Below are positions 11,626 through 27,000 of a stretch of DNA of 64,000 nucleotides, in pieces. The translations under genes and the position numbers were made by a program. The stretch comes from Stratiolaelaps scimitus (taxonomy: Eukaryota; Arthropoda; Arachnida; Mesostigmata; Laelapidae), in NCBI GenBank assembly GCA_019614645.1, contig JABWDB010000037.1, positions 682,001-746,000 of the forward strand, in the 5' to 3' direction. Numbering within the stretch: position 1 is the stretch's first letter; each line of letters starts with the position of its first letter. Under the pieces are notes generated by a model. That model made no database searches. It worked only from the letters and a program-made list of their open reading frames with translations, and was not told the DNA's origin.

Positions 11626-14600
11626 GTAAGCAGCGATATAAGTGACGCTAACAGCTTTCTTACTGTATCGTATTGTAGCTAGAATATGTTCGATATGATA
11701 TATCGACAGACATACACATGAATGCCCTCAATATATTATATGTTCGAACATAGCATACAGCATAAATAGGTTACTAGTTTTTATAATTTATAAAGCGTCG
11801 GAGGGAAATGTTCTTCGCATGAGTGGTTACTATACAGCACAAGATACAGGCAGCATATATATATATTCTACCTTGAATAGGCGATACCTATTCGACACCG
11901 TAGGCACACCAATATTGTATTCTAAACTTCATTCGATCACTCAAAGTTAGAAAGTAAAGACTGTTTCTTAGTCTAGAGCAACTCGCCTTATGGAACGAAG
12001 CTTTCCGTAGCAAGCGGTAATACATTGGGTGATAAGGTACAATTGTATTTCGACTGTATTTGTTAATTAACAAATTAGCAGGGCAATTTCGCTACGTTCA
12101 CTTCTCATATTTCTAAAATTTCACCCCGTTAAGATATAGCATTTCTTTCACATAATTTCTATAGAGCTAACAACAACAACAACAACCAACTATGCTGATA
12201 CGTCTTCAGTTCGTTGAGAAATCTTAATCATACATCTAAGCTCTGCCTCGGAGGGAAATTCGTTTATGAAACAAGTTTAAGCGAGCGAGCACGATAACTC
12301 GTTTTAAGAGGATAATCGGCTAGCTGTCAAACCCAAAAATACGTCCCTTAAGATGCCACCGAAGCTAGCGGAATGAATGGAAGCAGATAACGTTATCCAT
12401 GAAAGCGCTATTCTCCGGCGTTCCATTAGCTTTGAGGCATTGGGTGAGTTGCTATACTACTTAGCTATCTCGCACATCTTCGCTGGCGCTTAGGGTAGTC
12501 TATACTCAATAAAATTTAGACCCTTCATGTTGAGAGGAATATGAGTGGTCTACAGCGACCCAAGCTTCGATATGTATAAGTTGACGAGTTGACGACTTGT
12601 CTTAAATAGTATATTAGACAGTAATGACCAGTATTAGTCAATACAGTTGGTCGAACTATATGACAATCGGTCACATTCCGCCATAGAGTTCTCTAGAGGT
12701 GAAATCTCGCAGACCCAATCCTTCTTGAGAGAATTGGCTGTTTTTTGTCTGAGCTCTGCTGTCGCGAGACGCGGGGTGATCATTTTGAATCCGCAACACT
12801 TACATATACGAATGCGGGGGCGCGAAATTACAAACGCGCTAATCAAACGCAGTTGCGCCGTGAGCTGATATGAGGCTTAGCTCAAATTATTCTGAAAAAT
12901 TCGCTGAACCTGAGGGTCGAATTAGCACCTCGAGCCTACTTGATGCCCGACGATCCGGACCTACACCATTGTAGTAAAAATTCGTACGGATATTACTCGC
13001 GGCTTACACTTTGTCGGTTTCATTGGTCCTTAAATATGTGGCACTTAAGTATAATATATGTTTCTGCTCAGACCGCACTATACATCAGCAATTTGATTGC
13101 CGGCCTTGTGGAGTGTTTCAGTCATTGGTGTGGTATACAGTGGGATGTTCTCCACATTGCCGACTTTTATTTTCATCATACGTACGCAATGGACACACAA
13201 TGTGCAAATACTATTTTCGTTTCGAGGGGCATATTTCATCTCATTTTCTTTAACTAACCGAACTGCGATTACACAACGCTTAAGTTCTCCTTAAAAAAAT
13301 ATAGTAAACATCACTTACAACAGAGACCATACAAGGTCCGTAACCGCAGTTAGAATAATTACAAGTCAAATATGCAATACACATATTTAAGTAATGCAAT
13401 CCGATTATGCCTCTCTCGTTAAGTCCCTAGTTAGCAACTCCATTCCCAATGTAATGGTTAGTCAGGGGCGACTTTTCCAACGAATTGTTTCCTGTTATGG
13501 AAAGTGTGTCTAAATGTCAAAAAGGCCCATCTTCGAAAACACTTCGCTGTAGTTAAAGTACACAGATTTTCCTCGGTCCTGTCTCGAAAGTTACGATGTC
13601 ACATTACTGGCGTGAGCGGTGGCGTGTGCAATGTCGCGTGGTTCGGCAGGTATTACGCTCTTAGCCGGCACATTTTGGCGTACTAGAACTAGGTGTGTGG
13701 CTGGCACGAACAGATCCAAGTTTGTCAAGTATTCATGTATTGCTTTAGTGCCGTTATGGGGCCCCTTGGACCATTGTCATATCATGCTTGATACGACAAC
13801 GAACGTGGTTGACTGGGTATATGGCGGTGACTGCCCCGCCATCGTAGTTGAGTGTAAATTGAATGTGTAGGTAATAATAAAGGTCCATCTTGCAAATTGC
13901 AGGAATCGGTCTTAAATTCATTGGTACTGCTAGTCCTTATGAATGGGACTAGGAATTCATTCAAGCCCGTGGAAGTGGAACTTCATGAGATATCCCTAGA
14001 AAATTCCCGGAAATCGAATTTCGACATCTGTTTGCTACAGATCGACGCCGACTTATTGATCACGTGATCACGTCAACCACAACTATTAATTCCCTCGAAT
14101 TTTCGCGTACGCTCTATGATTTTCATTGAGCTTGTTCATCATTGTCAACGATTTCGATCGATTTAGTATAATGCCCACATACGTTCAAATGCTGCCAACG
14201 TTAACGGGGATGCCATCCATCTTCAGGAGTTTTGCCATTAAGGCTTTGTTTCTTCGTGATTCAATCTTGTGAGACAGTCTGTGAACAGCTTCGACAGTTC
14301 TACACAATTCATCATTGTTAATAATATGATAACAATCTCAGTCGCTTGTTTGTTTTCAACTTTGTTTGTTCTCTGTTTATTTTCGGCGGCGCCCCGCCCT
14401 TCTTGGTGGCTCACCCAGTGTGATAACTACACGGTACGATACGAAATACGCTTTTATCCATCAACTCAGACTTCTTCGCAACTATTTCGATATGATACTA
14501 TGATTAGGTGTGCTTCTTCGAGGTACAAATAGATCTGTGGCATTTGCATCTTGCCAGCATTAGAATCGTGTTGGTATTGAGAAAGTACAAAATAAGGAAA

Positions 14601-17600
14601 CACACGAGGATAATGAGCAAGTTGTTGAGAGCAAGAGGAAATGAGGCCAGAAGTGGGATCAACCCGTTGGCTAATGGCCCCCGTAGTGTCGTCGGCCGCT
14701 CGGAGCTGAACCGCCCGCGTATCTGGCCATGGCCGCCCTCGAGCGGAATCAGAACATCCAATGTGGCCCTATGATAATAGTAGAAAAAAGGCAGCCACCT
14801 TCTCTACCGATGTCCTGTGCTGTTCCACTTCGTTCTATGTCAGCGTGTCGATATTCTTACTCAGCATAAACTCGGATGATTCGTGATGTAGAAATAAGGG
14901 AAGATGGCTCCCTTCCCATCCGTAGCATGACGCACAATTTATACGTGCTGTTAGCTATGCTGAAGCTGCTAGCTAGCTGACGTGTGTGTGCCCCACGTCT
15001 GCGTTCCCCTGAACGGGTGAGGTCCGGAGGAAAACCTTGCCGCCAGGGATTAGTGGCCTTCTCCTGAGAAGCCGACCGCTGCCAAAGATGCCAAACGGAG
15101 AACGAGCGCCAGGACGGCACAGAACACAGGACCGAAAATAGCAGCAACAAGACCGTATTACCTTGTGCCCTGTTTGTGTGTGTGTGTGTGTGGCATGCCA
15201 TTTCGTTGACGATATCGCGTATACGCTTGTGTGGATGAGTGGTATACTCCAACCGCATGACTGTGTCGCTTGCATCAGTCACCGTAGGACGTTACAGGAC
15301 TATAGTAGCTAGCAGACCTGCACTAAATGACCGAAACCAAGATACATAAGCTTCATTGCCTTGTTTCTATGTTCGCTAAAAGTGTGGCGCCATTTTCGCC
15401 CAAATTGCTATATCGGAAAGAAGACACGCGGATGAGTACATAGTCTAGGTCGATGAGATATGTACAATACTGTAGGATTTCGGATATTAGCGGTCGCAAG
15501 CATGTTCACGGTCTGACTTGTCCTCAGGGGACCTTGGATTAAAAAGTGCGAAGACAGGGGCCAGCTATTTCAGCTGCCGCTTCGATTCGGATCGTTGAAG
15601 ATGCGGCCATCTGATTCGTCCTTCCCATTATCGCTCTGATATGCCTGGAGGACTTCACTCTGATAGAACGCTTATCGTTGTTATATCGCCATACTTTTTT
15701 CTCCGTGCTAACCCACAGCCAACATTTAACGTCCATTGGGTACATACAAATCGAAACGATATCGACATACTAGAGAAAACCATTCTTTGTTCTGTCCCAG
15801 AGTGGACGGGTGACCTAAAGTGCTATAATCATATCTGCGCATCAACGGCGGGCACACCTTCGGCATCTTATGTGCTACATCATTTTATCTGCAGGGCAAT
15901 ATACTCATGGTAACGGTAAATTCCACCGAGTAGAATAGATTTCAAAGTTGTTTCACCCTTCAAATCTATACAAGAAGCGACACGCAAGATGACGTCGAAG
16001 GCGTGACAGATGCGGGGAGACAGCGAGGATGAGCGAACTCACGAGACACATCTAATGCGGATCTGATCCGCTATAGCTGTTACTATTTTCGGGATCGTTA
16101 AGAGACGAACGTCAAGTTTTTCCGTAGGCGCTCGATTGTGGATGCTTTGAGGAATTTAGTCGTTTCTATGCTTGGCTTGCATTTGACTCTTTGGCCTCCT
16201 GAAATTTGCATAGCTACCGTAACCATATCGTCACCCACAGAATCCAGATGGGACGGATAAGGGAGTCGTAATAAATTGTGTTCACAAATGAAGTTTTTTT
16301 TTGTTATTATCCTAGAAATATTGATAACATGATTTTTACAATTTTTTTTTCATTCATTTTACAAGTAAATACATTGAACTGTCTCAAATGTTACGTGACT
16401 CGAGCGGATCCACCGGATATTCAAAAAGTCGTCTACAGGAATCGAAGTTGTTGGGCCGGGGTGAGGCTCTGTCGGTGAGATGTGTACGGGAATGGCATGA
16501 GACCTTCAACGCAGGAAAAAAGACAATTGGAAGCAATCGGAGCTATGGTCAAAAATGACAATGAGCAGTAGACACATTGAATGTGCTGTCCAGTGTTCGA
16601 GGCACTGCTCTCTGCGCTCGCTTACGAACCACACGAAACTGTCACACCCCATGCTTCAGGGCATGATCACGGACAGTATTTGCATGAGGAAGACTCTGGC
16701 CGAATGGCTGCCAATACATTGCACACGCAGCGTGACGGGAGCCATCGTCGATAATATTTGTATCCAGGTGGAACAGCTGCACCGGAGTTGTGTGAACAGA
16801 TTCTCGGCGACAATCTGAAGGTGCTGAATAATGCCCATTGATTGTGGTGAAATCGCCTTCTATCGGATCCTACCTCTGAAGGCCTCCGTTACCGGAGAAA
16901 TGCATAAAAAGCTTTGTGTAGAGAATTTATATAGGTGGCTTTGGGGGCGGGGCATGGTACTGCATGTCAACACCGTTACTGCCTCTCTTCGTGGCTTGCT
17001 GCAAGCAAATGTACGCGTGAGTGGCTTCTTCACAACAACGCTCGTCCCTACAAAGGTGCTGTTGTTGTTGAGGAACTGTGGATGAGAAGGGAATCAAGTT
17101 GTACAGTTAAAGCGAATTTTGCCTTCGTGTGAGCCCGCTAGACTTCTTTTGTTTTGGCCAACTCAAGAGGAGACTGAGAGCTACCAACCGCGAAAATAGG
17201 AACGAGTTCGAATCTATCTTGGAAGTCATATGAAGGATACGCAATAGCTACCGACCAGATAGCACCCTGCAATAAACTATGAGTTGTCATACAAACAACA
17301 CCCACAAATCTTTCATTAATATGATAACTAACTTTTTAACCAAAGGAAAAGTTCGGCGGGTTCGCTTGAATCAACATCTTAGCTCAATGACTCGAGACCT
17401 CGCGCTCAAATTTTTATGATATTGAACCAACGTATTGAACGTTATTGAACATTTGCTAGTTCTGATGCAATGTTATAATATTATGTAAATGATTAAGTTC
17501 GCCATGAAGAGTGACCAGAGAAATTCTACGAAACACCAAAGGCTAAGTCTATAAATATTTTAAATTTAAATTAGCGCTTAAACATCCTTCAATGAACTAT

Positions 17601-20600
17601 GAGAACTTGTGCCCAAGGGGGTCGCCGTGCTTCGAATGCCAGTCGATTATGTCCCACTCATTCAGTTCACTCCGTTGGACGACAGCTAAGTGTTGAAGTT
17701 CAACGGATACGTCGCTGAAAACAGAACCTCCAGGAACTGCTGTTGGAGTTCACACGATTGCATTCGCCGCCCAGACCCAAAATGATTGCCATCCGATATG
17801 CAGCTGGGCCAATGGGCCAAAAAAAAAGCGAGAAAGGAAGTGAGATAAGAAAGAACAACTGTCTCTATGTGTGACTCCGAAATTTGACTCACTCATGTGA
17901 CTCAGACCCCGCTGAGGAGAAACTATCAGCTATTCAAACGAAATTGTACATCATATATATAGAGTTAATATAATAAGTTTATATAATAGAGTTAAGAACC
18001 CCGGAAATGTTAAGGCTAGACGCGCAGAATTGCGTTGTCCATTATTTGACAGTGGGCTCGCCATAAGTGTAACCATTCTGACGGATTCAATGTGCTCCTC
18101 GTAGCCAAACGTCACCCTTATTTCAATTGCCCTTCAACTATAATCTATCGATTTGCTTCTTTGCGTAGTAGGCACACTTAGTGTTGAGGGTATTTCACTG
18201 CAGATTCTCACAAAATAGCGTAGATCGTTTTTCTTTTGTACATGTCAATATCGATGGAATTATGGCACCATAACAATATATAGATATTTCTCTAACCAAT
18301 CTTACTGCTTGAATCAATCTAACCAATCTTACTGTAGAAAAATCTCGAGGGTTTCCGAGAGATCCCAAAAATATTTGCCTTCGACAGTTTAGTTATACTT
18401 GAAATTATCGCAATTTTAGCTGTATCCTAGCAAATATTTCCGACGTAATGAATAACTGAACGCTGCAAGAATATGAGTTTAAGTATTTATTGTAATTTAT
18501 CACTGTCATAAGTTGATGGTTCTTTTCCAAATTAACATCATCTGGCTATTAGTACACAGGTTGTAACTACAGATGTAACCGATCCGACGATCCTAAGATA
18601 GCTGATGTACAAATCTTGAGTACAGATGTGCTGAAATTTATGATCTAGATCGCCTACTATGCTATAAACCCTGCTATATAATTTTGTCGAGGAGAGCGTT
18701 TACCGCTGTACCCAGCCACGCTGGCGCGTCGGGTGCTTTCGTAATAGTTTTCGAATGAAGATTGCGAAAGTCAACAGAAACCCGTGGAAATAACTTGCAT
18801 ATAATACTGATAACTACGACCTGAACAGCGGTAACAATTATTAATTGTTTAGAGTGTTTTTCGAAGGGTGTCAACAGAGTAGTATCTAATCATGGGCAAG
18901 AAACAGGGAGTCTTCCCAAGTAAGCAAGAACTTCGCTTATTCCCGAACTCCACCGAGGACCTCACCCACGCATAAACTTCGCCCGGAACTTCACCTATAG
19001 TAGAGAAGAAGTATGGGTGAAGACATTTTGACTTGAAGATCTGTAGAACATATGTATATATATATATAAATACAGACACGTTTGTCAAAACGTGAACTGC
19101 CAATCAACTTCTCCCTAGTTGCCAAACAAGCTGGCATTCTCTTAACGCATTAAAACTACTAACAAGGGTTCGATGTCTCCTTTCTTAGATGTATGAATTC
19201 TCACTGGGGTCCACATTACTAATTCGTCCATATCGTCGAGATTCATTCCAACAGCTAGTATACTCCCCTGCAAGAATCAGGTGTCAATGATCATGTCCTA
19301 GAAATAGCTGAACTAAGTCAAGGTAGAGTGCATACAGGCGATGATTCTAGCATCATAGATTTACTGTTAGTAAATAATATTTAGCTCTTACGAACCCAGG
19401 TTGCTTTGCGCCTGTTGAGGTCTAGCTGTGTCCAACTATAATATACCCAGAAACAAGTGACCTTCCAACGTAAAGCACTATACACGGGCTGATTAGTTTT
19501 TCGTTAACACTATGTGAACAGCCGCATTTCGCTACCTAATAGCCAACTAGTCGCATTTCCAATTTTCGACGGTGTGAGAAGGCCGGCCGGTGACGTAAGA
19601 CGAATTTGCATAACAATGACGCCGTGCCACTCTGTCGTTTTTAGGGATAACTGCTGCTGCGTTTCTTAATATACTTCCGCTTTCAAACCTCGAGAGGCCT
19701 TGAGTAATGACGGTTCCCCACATAACGAGATAAGAGAGAGAGAGGGGGGGCGGGGTACGCTGTGGAGGGGTAAATTATAATAATTGGATCACTTCGGATC
19801 CGTATCCGCCACTTGTATTTACTTGAGCTAAAAATAGAATGCTTAGCGCTTAACCTCACAGGCGATATGGTAGCATTTCATAGAGTTCTCGCCTAGTATC
19901 AGTTGATCCACTGGTCCAACCTTCTGTTCAATGGATTTTATAACTGCAACGATCGTAATGCAAGCGCGGGCTACCCACTATCATAGCGAATCGCTTTTGA
20001 GTTACACAGGCTGCAAAAATCGAAATTAATTGAAGGCCCGCACTAATCAGCTGACTTCTCGTCGTTCTGTTGATGCTGCAAAACACCGCGGATAGATTAA
20101 CTCAGCACTTCGCTCCTAAAGCCGCCTCAGAAAATATAACTCCTGTATGAAAAGCGCGTTACACACGAGCAAATCGTTGTGGCGTATATATAATAGTACA
20201 TTTACTAGAAATAATAATATTTGATTCATTTTGTGGCATCGAGTCGAGACATCCCCATGTGTTACTTGAATGTTCTCCATCTGTTTAACCATTTGTGCTA
20301 AGACACTAATAAGGTACTACATACAATTCGAAGGATTTCATTGACGGTTTAATTATTATGTGGTAACTTGTTAGCATATCGCATGTAACGCCCTGGAAAC
20401 GTGTGGAAACACATTGACTCCTGATTAAGTCCATGTGATTATGGTTGTTTCCATGCATTAAAAAGAGCAATAGACCTTTGTTCTAACTCTAGTTCAAAAG
20501 TTATTGGCATTTAAAGAGGCGAAAGTTTCAACCGGACCATAATATAATATTTATTCGAAATTAGACAACGCCAATATATTATTCACCTTGGGGGCGAAGG

Positions 20601-23600
20601 GATCATGGGGTAGAGACGCACACATCCATTGTGTGATGCTTGCTCTAAACATTGCAAAAGCAGCGGTACGCCAGCCTCTGAAAAATTCATACCATTTTAG
20701 TGCTATATGTTCTTTGATTATGATATAGAAGGCTTCGGGGTTTATAAACACCACTATACCGTGTAAGTACATATTGCAGTGTACATATCAAAATGCGGTT
20801 GGTCTGCATACCTCTCATGGAAGTTTGTCGGATGGCGCCTCACAGTCTAGTCGAAGACGACGACGACCATGGCTTCTCTACCGGCGGAGGCCTTCTTACC
20901 TAAGGTTAGCCACAAGGCTGGCTAGTGGTAGTTCGTAAATTACTCCAGCCGCACGTAGGAAGAACCATAAAACAGCTGAGGCAACAGAGATGACTTTTAC
21001 GACTCTTTATAATGGTATATATATATATACGTAGGATTATGGTGTTTTCAATTTATCTAGGAAAGGTTTAGGAAATATAAGCAAAGCATTTCAAGTCTAT
21101 CATTTTTTGCTGTGACCCCATATCTCACCCCTACCCCCACCTCCTGTGTAAGCCTATCCAGCGGCCAAATTATAGCCAGTTATATTTGATATGATGCCGA
21201 CTTTAGTTTGGTAGTAGGGATATATTGTCTCATGACTTCCAACTTCTATAATATTTAATTAAAAATGCACATTCTGATTTATCTAGTCTACTGTAATAGA
21301 TATAATGTACTTTTCTCACAACCTCTAAAGCAATACAAGGTATCAAGATATTCACAATAGACCAAAAGGAATATATTAAGGCTCGACAGGATAAAGAGAG
21401 GGTCTTGGGTTCACAGCTCTGATCAGGAGGCGATCTCACTACTGGTTGACACGCATGTTTCTGCCTGCTGTGCTTTCAACCTGATCTGCCTCAGGTATTC
21501 TACTCAGCCGAGATGTGTGAGTATTAACCCGCCAAATTCGGGCATATCGACACGACCCTTAGCCTGACACCCAGGGCAAACCAGCATATCCGGTGCCGCC
21601 GGCCAAATCTCCAATCTTACACCATCTCTTTGATCAGCTTCCTAAAAACCAGATTACAGAGCCCACTGCTCCCTCGACGTTCATAGCGTTTAAGCAGACA
21701 TTAACTCATATCAACATCAGAACGTATACTACGTCCCAAGAATATGGAATAATATTCTATAATATTTATTACTTATAGAAACAAAACAAACTCGGCAGCA
21801 GGTATTTTATACATTTGTATATCGTTTTCTATGTGGTGCCGCCAGCGGGGTGGCTTGGACGATTGAGTCTCTATCTGTAAAAAGCCAGAGGACGCAGGTT
21901 CGAGTCCCGCAACCTGGTGACAAATTGGGGAACATTTAGTATTGTAAAACAGCAGCTCCTTTAATAAACCAATAATCTATCAAAGTGGTTTACTTTCTGA
22001 AGACGTGCTTCACTGCTAGATATAGGGCTATACTATCCCTGACCTAGCTTAACCTTCATGATAATACAAGCTCATCACAATCTGAGCACAGCAAGCAGCC
22101 ATTCAAACACAACATACATCAAAACATTTGAGATATGAGTGATTCCACTACACCAACGGCGAACACATCAAGGCACAGCGAGCTAAATCCCATCACCCTA
22201 TTCAATTTCCCCATCTCTAACAGTTCCGCAATTCTGTCTTTGTGTCGTTTGCGTTTCTTGTCTCTGAAACTGTGACTGTTTCTGTGTGTGTGTGTGTCTG
22301 TGACCGTGCATGATTCTGCCTTCTCCTCCCAATGCAATGCACCCGTCTGGACAGGTTATGGTGAGCGCATACACGCTGATCGCGATATCGATGGATCGCT
22401 ACCTGGCCATCATGTATCCGCTTAAGCCGCGGCTGAGCAGTTTACAGGCCAGACTGATCATAGGCATCGTGTGGGCGGTGGCTCTTGTCACACCACTGCC
22501 ATCAGCGTTAAAGCTGACGCTCAATGATCATCCGGACTGTCCAGGAGAGGCTTTTCAATACTGCGCTGAGGATTGGAGGTCAGCCCCGGAGTTGGAGAGT
22601 TACTATTCATACGGTTTGTTAGCACTACAGTATCTGCTGCCACTTTTGGTGCTCATCGTCACGTACGCGCGAATTGCCATCACGGTCTGGGGAAAAGAGA
22701 TTCCCGGCGAGGCGGAGCACCAACGCGACCGCCGGATGGCACAGTCCAAAAGGAAGGTGAGTCCAGTGAGATGATTTGTGCTTCATCGAGTCCGGGATGA
22801 ATTAATGACGTCTATGAAATTTGAGAAAAAGTAATGGCTCGCTCTATTTGATTTAGAGTTTTCTTTATTTATGAAAACCTGCTTGATTAGGATATATACG
22901 GGAGATACGAATTTACTTATTTATTTATTTAAATGTGTTAACCATATTTACGATTACTGTTTCGAGGAATTTATTTATTCAAATATGTTAAACATATTTA
23001 CTATTATTGTTTCGAGAACTTAAGCATCGTAAAACTGCAGTTCTGTCAATATACCAATCACTGAATGAATGAATATTATTATGAACCAACATGAGCTCCA
23101 GAACGATATTCCTATAATTTTCATATAATATATAAACATGTTTTCTTCCAAAAGGAAATTAACCCTTATCACGACGATTTACGAACCCTTAGGCTACCTA
23201 GACTGATAAACAATGTTTGTGAACGTTATCCGTACATATTCTATTTGCATATGAATAATTATTGGTCTACCAAATATCTCACCGTTGCCTTAGCTGCGAG
23301 TTTACATTTTTTCCCCAATTGTAAGACTACTCTTATTCAACCTCGGCTTTCAATGTGCACATACATTGTGCAGCTGATTTTCTTACAAAAAACTTCTTAT
23401 TGACGAGTATTCTTACATCCAGTATGCGGTCAACTGGTGATCCATCCTATCTTGTAGTATATAACACCTTTTCGACGGCATGATATGTAACTAATGACAC
23501 CCCCATTTTTCGAACTTTTTTTCTCATAAGGAGAATGACTTCCAAAGACCTTCGAAATACAACCAGAAGTTGTTGTCCACTGTCATTCATCCATTGACGG

Positions 23601-23985
23601 CTGAAGATTTGTTCTGTGTCTCTTGGCATCTGGGGGTGTACGTATGCAGTGCTCTATTTAAATACGTGTTTGCTTTGAAACGAACCGAACTAGCCAGAAA
23701 TTATAAACCAAATATAAATATAATATTTCGATACTGTGGAGTGTTGCTATATTCATGACTTTCTCAGTTCTGATCCGATGTAATCAGGTAGAGGTTAAAT
23801 ATATCATTTGCGATTATCACGAATACAGCAGAACATGCTGTACAGTGAGGGGATTCTTGGATATTAAGTGTGATTCTTTGGATAACTTCATCTTAATTTC
23901 GATAGACATTAAGCACATAAAGTTGCAACAAAAAGCATAGCACTTTCAGTAGTTCATTTATCAGCACCTATTATTTACCATCATT

Positions 23986-24045
<60 letters not shown>

Positions 24046-27000
24046 GCTACTAAAATATATATGGGTTGAAAGAAAGAAACACTTCACGGTTACAACCGAA
24101 GTGTTGGATACGTAGGCTAGCAGTTATTCATATGCGATGTATTAAGATAATTAGAATAAGGGAATTACTTATTCTAATTATCTTAATATATTATTATACC
24201 TCTACGACACCGCAACACCGATTCATATTTCATGTAAATGGTGTCGAGTTCCTTGTGGTAATCTGTTGATATGACTCACCTCTGTATGTGTTCTTCCATT
24301 TCGTCTAACAAAGTTTATATTTTAATGTGTGATTGAGATTTCTAGTCATTGTATAAGAGCTTATCAAAGTAGAAGAGGCACATCAGATTATTTTCCTTAT
24401 CGCAGAACGTCTGGCTTCCCAGCCATCGCTATGCTAATGAATTCCCATAATTGATGAGTTTTTTACGCGACTATGTATGAATACTCAATGTTGTGAGCCG
24501 CCATAATTCACATCATTCAACAATCAATAATACTCATTCCCTGTATAGATTTTGTATGGATTCGTCTTTCATTCTTAATTACCAGATCTGCTTCACTTCA
24601 AAGGCTTCAACTATATTTCCGTTGGAGTTTGCTTCTCTTATGTTTCCGGACGAGATTCATCCCTAAGACTCACGAGCATGTATATAAGCAATGCATTTTC
24701 TCAGCTATTTGCTATATCCGAAGCAGTTCCTGAAGTTAGGATGTTAAAATGCACGCTTGGGGAGGCGCGCTCGTCTGAATAGATAAAATGAACATTTATT
24801 GCGTCTACCTCGATTTTTCTGAAGCGTTCGCCAGAGAGTCAGTCGCAGAAAGCTCATACGTAAACTCAACGCAGTGAATGTGGATGACAATCTATTAAAG
24901 TTGATTCTGGTCTAATTTCATAACGGTGATGCACCGTAAAGACTAAATGGCACTTTCCCTGACTCCGTCCAATTCGCATCTGAAGTTCTTTAAGAGTCCT
25001 CCCTCTGACCGCTTTTGTTCTGTATGTTTATGTTGGACATACATAAAATCATCCCAAGACATTTTTAAGAGGTTAAAGGTAAATCCTGCATGGACACCAG
25101 GCCTCACACTGCGGTATCTGCCTCGTAGTGTCAGACTCTTACTGACTAAACCCAGAATCGATTTTGACTTGGGGCACTGACTGAAGTAACATCCCAAGGT
25201 ATGTGACATACGAACTCTTTGAAAGACGCCCCGAAATGTATGCAGCATCGGGTACTCAAGCGAGCAGCACCCTCTTATTCTAAAGAGCTATCGAAAACAT
25301 CTCGCATTATGCCAATATCTAATATATAATATGCTAATATCTGCGCCACAAATACGGCCCAATGACACCCGATGATAAGGGACACATATTTGTACTCCTT
25401 GAATAATGCCATTATTCCAATCGTAAACTAATCTAGGGACTTGGTCGGGATCGTAATCCCCTAACTCCAGTTGTGGGATCATATCACCCAAGCAATGTTT
25501 TACAATTAAAGTATCCAAATTTTATAGCTGATTTTTGACTTTATTCAGAGCACAGAAGCGGTTTTATTGTCCCTAAATATGGCTTCCATGTTTGCAACAA
25601 TAGATTCATACGAAGAGTGGCATTCGACGCAACAATGTATCGACGAATTGAATCGCTTGAAACCATTGATACGACACGTGGATAGATATAGGTAAGAGAA
25701 TGTTTGAATTTCGACAAGAATAATGGTTCCACTAGTGGTATCACTATTGAGTCACTAGAAATCTTTAAATTGGACGTATAAATAGAACATTTTCCTGACT
25801 GCTGTCCCCGCCAACCGAGACAAACATTTATCGAAATAAAGGTGAACCTTGAGGCTCTGAGTTTTCCAATGGCGATCATCCGTATTACAATAGGTCAAAA
25901 AGTAAGTTCGGCAAATTTTAGCCTGCGCTAGATACAGATATTGTTCACACGATTGGCTTGAAACTTGGCTCGCGCTCCTGCTGTGGACTCGTATGCATCA
26001 CTGCACTGTTTTCATTGTGGCTGGGGTCGTTAATCTGTGCGATCGATCATAATGACCGAAATAGTGCATATCCAAGTGTGCAAAATGGCTGTAATATGAG
26101 GTTAAGTGCACCTATAGAGTGTATGATTGGTCTGTGACCACGCGGAAACGGGCCTATTCAGTATACGTTCATTTGATTTCTTTAATATTGCTATATTGAC
26201 CTGTAGCAGAAACTACCACCATACAAATTTTGTACTAAATTTTACCACTCATACATCTATTTCTTCTGTTGCCGTTCGATTCGCTTTACAACTTTCAGCA
26301 TGCTATATGGAACAGGGTGCGAATTCTTAATATATGATAGGTTCTTTCAATTCTGCCATAGTCAACTATTGACGATCGACTCTGTCGTAATATATGCCCT
26401 TTGTCTCAACAGTGAACGCACTGGGTAAATTTTAACAAAATGCAATGGCGCAATCTGTTAGTTAAGAAAAGTTTTAACAGTGTAAACAGTAAATAGTGCT
26501 CCTGGGTATCATAGTAACTGTACGCCCGTCGGATGAACTTATATTATAGTTGAATGAAGTGGATAGCATTGGATTATGGTTCTTTTTTTATAAAGGCCAA
26601 GGGTAAATCCTGTACGGACACCAGGCTTCACAACTAAGGATTTGCCTGCTAGTAGACTCTTACTGACTGCATCCAGAACCGATTTCGACTTGGGGCTGTC
26701 AAAAGTATTATTTCAGTCAGTGCCTTGCAGGGACCGGCAATTGATTCCGACCATGTCCTATCCCTCAGTTCCTCCTCTGGGGTGAACCCTCCCGTCCTTT
26801 TCCCTTCGAACAAGCCATGCTATCTGCGCCCGTTCTAGCCTAACTTTTTCCCGGAGGGTCCTTTCGGCTAGAGTATTCCATCTGTCTCACTTCTTTCTGG
26901 CCAGGCACATGTTCGAAACGAACCTCGGATCCCATCTTGTCCGCGACTTCCTGCCGTACTTGCTCTATGGTTCTACATGCTGCCAGTGTGAAGAGGATCG

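Larger units (their letters stand above)
11626..22354 (+). other. RYa-R: RYa-R intron 1 (10,729 bp, phase 0)
   Basis: GT-AG intron between TM3 halves. Contents that I can name: SINE B tail (13257), SINE A tail (15700), degenerate mariner (16380-17275), mariner tail (20420-20545) and SINE B (21838-21976). Apart from these, 11,700-16,300, 17,300-20,400 and 20,550-21,830 hold AT-rich unique-looking DNA with no ORF that I trust. Confidence 0.9.

Noticed and set aside
14857..15282. 141-codon minus-strand ORF with a hydrophobic stretch
   Set aside because: Contains a TG/AC simple repeat, no domain, no splice context; probably chance.
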